From: Struthio camelus
Lineage: Eukaryota > Chordata > Aves > Struthioniformes > Struthionidae
NCBI RefSeq assembly: GCF_040807025.1
Contig: NC_090951.1
Coordinates: forward strand, 4,836,001 to 4,900,000
Length of the DNA: 64,000 nt
Direction of reading: 5' to 3'
Below the pieces are notes generated by a model that searched no databases, was not told the origin of the DNA, and saw only the letters and a list, made by a program, of their open reading frames with translations. This document shows, piece after piece, positions 62,397 to 64,000 of the stretch. The position numbers and the translations under genes were made by a program. The stretch's first letter is position 1. Each line of letters opens with the position of its first letter.

Positions 62397-62429
62397 CTGC
62401 TGAACACTAACTTGCTCCAGGAAATCCAA
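62397..62429 (-). CDS. Gene M weakest candidate exon
   Basis: Minus strand, 33 bases, acceptor GGTATTCTAG|, donor CAG|GTATTC. One open frame (WISWSKLVFS) exits in phase 2, matching the 59315 exon. Another frame (LDFLEQVSVQQ) is also open, so coding is not established. Confidence 0.22.
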
Positions 62430-64000
62430 CTAGAATACCAGCGGGATGTTATCATCTACTGAGAAAGAATTTAAAGCAATCTGGAAATATGAGGATAAGC
62501 CTAGTAGTAAGCAAGTAGTAAATAAGTGATGAAGAAAAGTCTTCAGACTAACTGCATTTATCTGAAGCTAGAGGCTGGTAGAGACAAGCTTTCATTTAGG
62601 AAATGGGCAACCTTTCACTTTAAAAACCTGGATCCTCTATGAAGATGAGAAAATGATGTTCTGATTTCCATTAGTATGCACTGAGCGATGTCTCTGAAGT
62701 CTAGTGCTTGGAGAAGTTCAGTGAGCTGCAGTTTCTCTCTTCAACTAGTGACACGGGAACTTCCTATTACACTGCAAATTTATTTTAAAAAAATTGAGTT
62801 CTTTGAGAAAAAAGAAAATAGCAGCCACTTGTATTTTGAAATACATCTTTTATCTTTGGTAGAAGACCTATAGCTTGATTAGCAAGACTTTGTCTTCACT
62901 GTATATTCTTCCTTTCCCCCCCCCGGCGCTCCTTCAAACTGAACCTCTGAAACGCCGAAGAGCAAGTCTCAAACAGGTTGGATATATTATAGTTGAATCA
63001 CAGTTAGCCCTTCTCAAACTGACCTTCTGAGACCCTCTACAGCTCCATAATATCCCGCCCATTAGGCAGTAGTTGCTAGAGCGTATGTAGCACCTGCTCT
63101 GAAGTCAATCCTGCCACCCTTCAGTGGCACTTTCCTAGTCAGGGAAAGTGATGACCAGGAGGAGGAGGAACTTGTTTTTAAACAGAGCTGGAGTTGTGCC
63201 TCTGCCTATTAACAATAAGGGAAACAAATAGGAGTCCCACTCTAATCTTTCCCTTTGAATCCACAGAGGCTTCTCACAAAAGGCTTCTCTGACATGCTAA
63301 GGCTGTGCAAATGAATACAATTCACTATATGAACCAACTTTCACATGCAGGTAGACAGCTTCCCCCTTCACTCCCCCCGCCCTCCAAGCCTGCTATTCAA
63401 ATTCTCCAGGTCTTCAGTACCATCTTCTGTTTCAAAATAAAACTGGGGTTCTCAGTTACAGCTAGCCCACAAGTCTCACACAGTATGTTTTTATCTCCCA
63501 AGCAGATGAGGGTAACTACAGTCATCATTTTCTCTTCACTCTTGATGCATGCTTCCTTTGAAAACTTGGTACAAGTTGTTGAAGATAAGAAGCGGTGAGT
63601 GGCTTAAACATCAATGACAGTAACACTTAGTCTTCAACAGTTCTGTAGTACCCTGATACACCAGGTTAAGAAGCACTTAAAGAAATACCAAGCGCCATAT
63701 GTTGAAGCATGTCACGGTCACACCATACTGGTTTGCTATACAGTACTTCTCCAACACTAACAAGTAGGTAAGTGTCATTGCATTCCAAAAAAAAAATTCA
63801 AACAGTATAAGATAAAATGCCATATAACTGTATGAATACTTGATTCAAAATTCTAATGTTAGTACTCAAACGCAGCTCTCAGTTTAGTGAAACTCTGCAG
63901 CAACTTGAGTTTAGCCCAAAACACATGCCAGTGCTATTCTGTTTGTATAACATCCTTAATAGAATTTCTGAATCTAACTTAAGTTCAAAAAGTGGGAAAT
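62430..64000. other. Noncoding stretch at window end
   Basis: No recognised gene or repeat. If gene M is real, its 5' part should lie here or beyond the window. Confidence 0.35.

Overview
The window looks like a bird genome. It carries chicken-repeat-1 (CR1) LINE fragments with the typical CR1 3' end and ORF2 C-terminus, a few old MIR-like SINE relics, one vertebrate CpG-island promoter and no bacterial gene structure. The one gene I recognise with confidence is HSBP1 (heat shock factor binding protein 1, + strand, coding 8579-9631). It is split into short exons and its second intron is a textbook U12-type AT-AC intron.

Layout. 1-8340: AT-rich flank with a CR1 copy (4991-5266) and three weak + strand candidate exons. 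8340-8960: CpG island with ZNF143-type, BANP-type and ETS-type motifs, which is the HSBP1 promoter. 8579-about 11620: HSBP1, including a likely untranslated last exon. 10471-20301: a chain of + strand candidate exons with matching splice phases that ends in a stop codon ('gene P'); its first exon lies inside the last HSBP1 intron. 22754-62429: a chain of minus-strand candidate exons ('gene M') that ends in a lysine/glutamate-rich coiled coil. The four exons nearest its 3' end (22754-45379) are the best supported; the exons further 5' are short and tentative. The rest is intronic or intergenic DNA with CR1 and MIR relics and long homopolymers.

Genes P and M would be convergent, with 3' ends that overlap or abut between about 18.8 and 22.7 kb. 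I do not recognise the family of either protein. From memory, the mammalian order here is CDH13-HSBP1-MLYCD; I see no recognisable CDH13 or MLYCD coding sequence in this window. Exons of P and M were found by eye from splice signals, open frames and phase agreement. Any single short exon could be a chance match, so confidences are graded.
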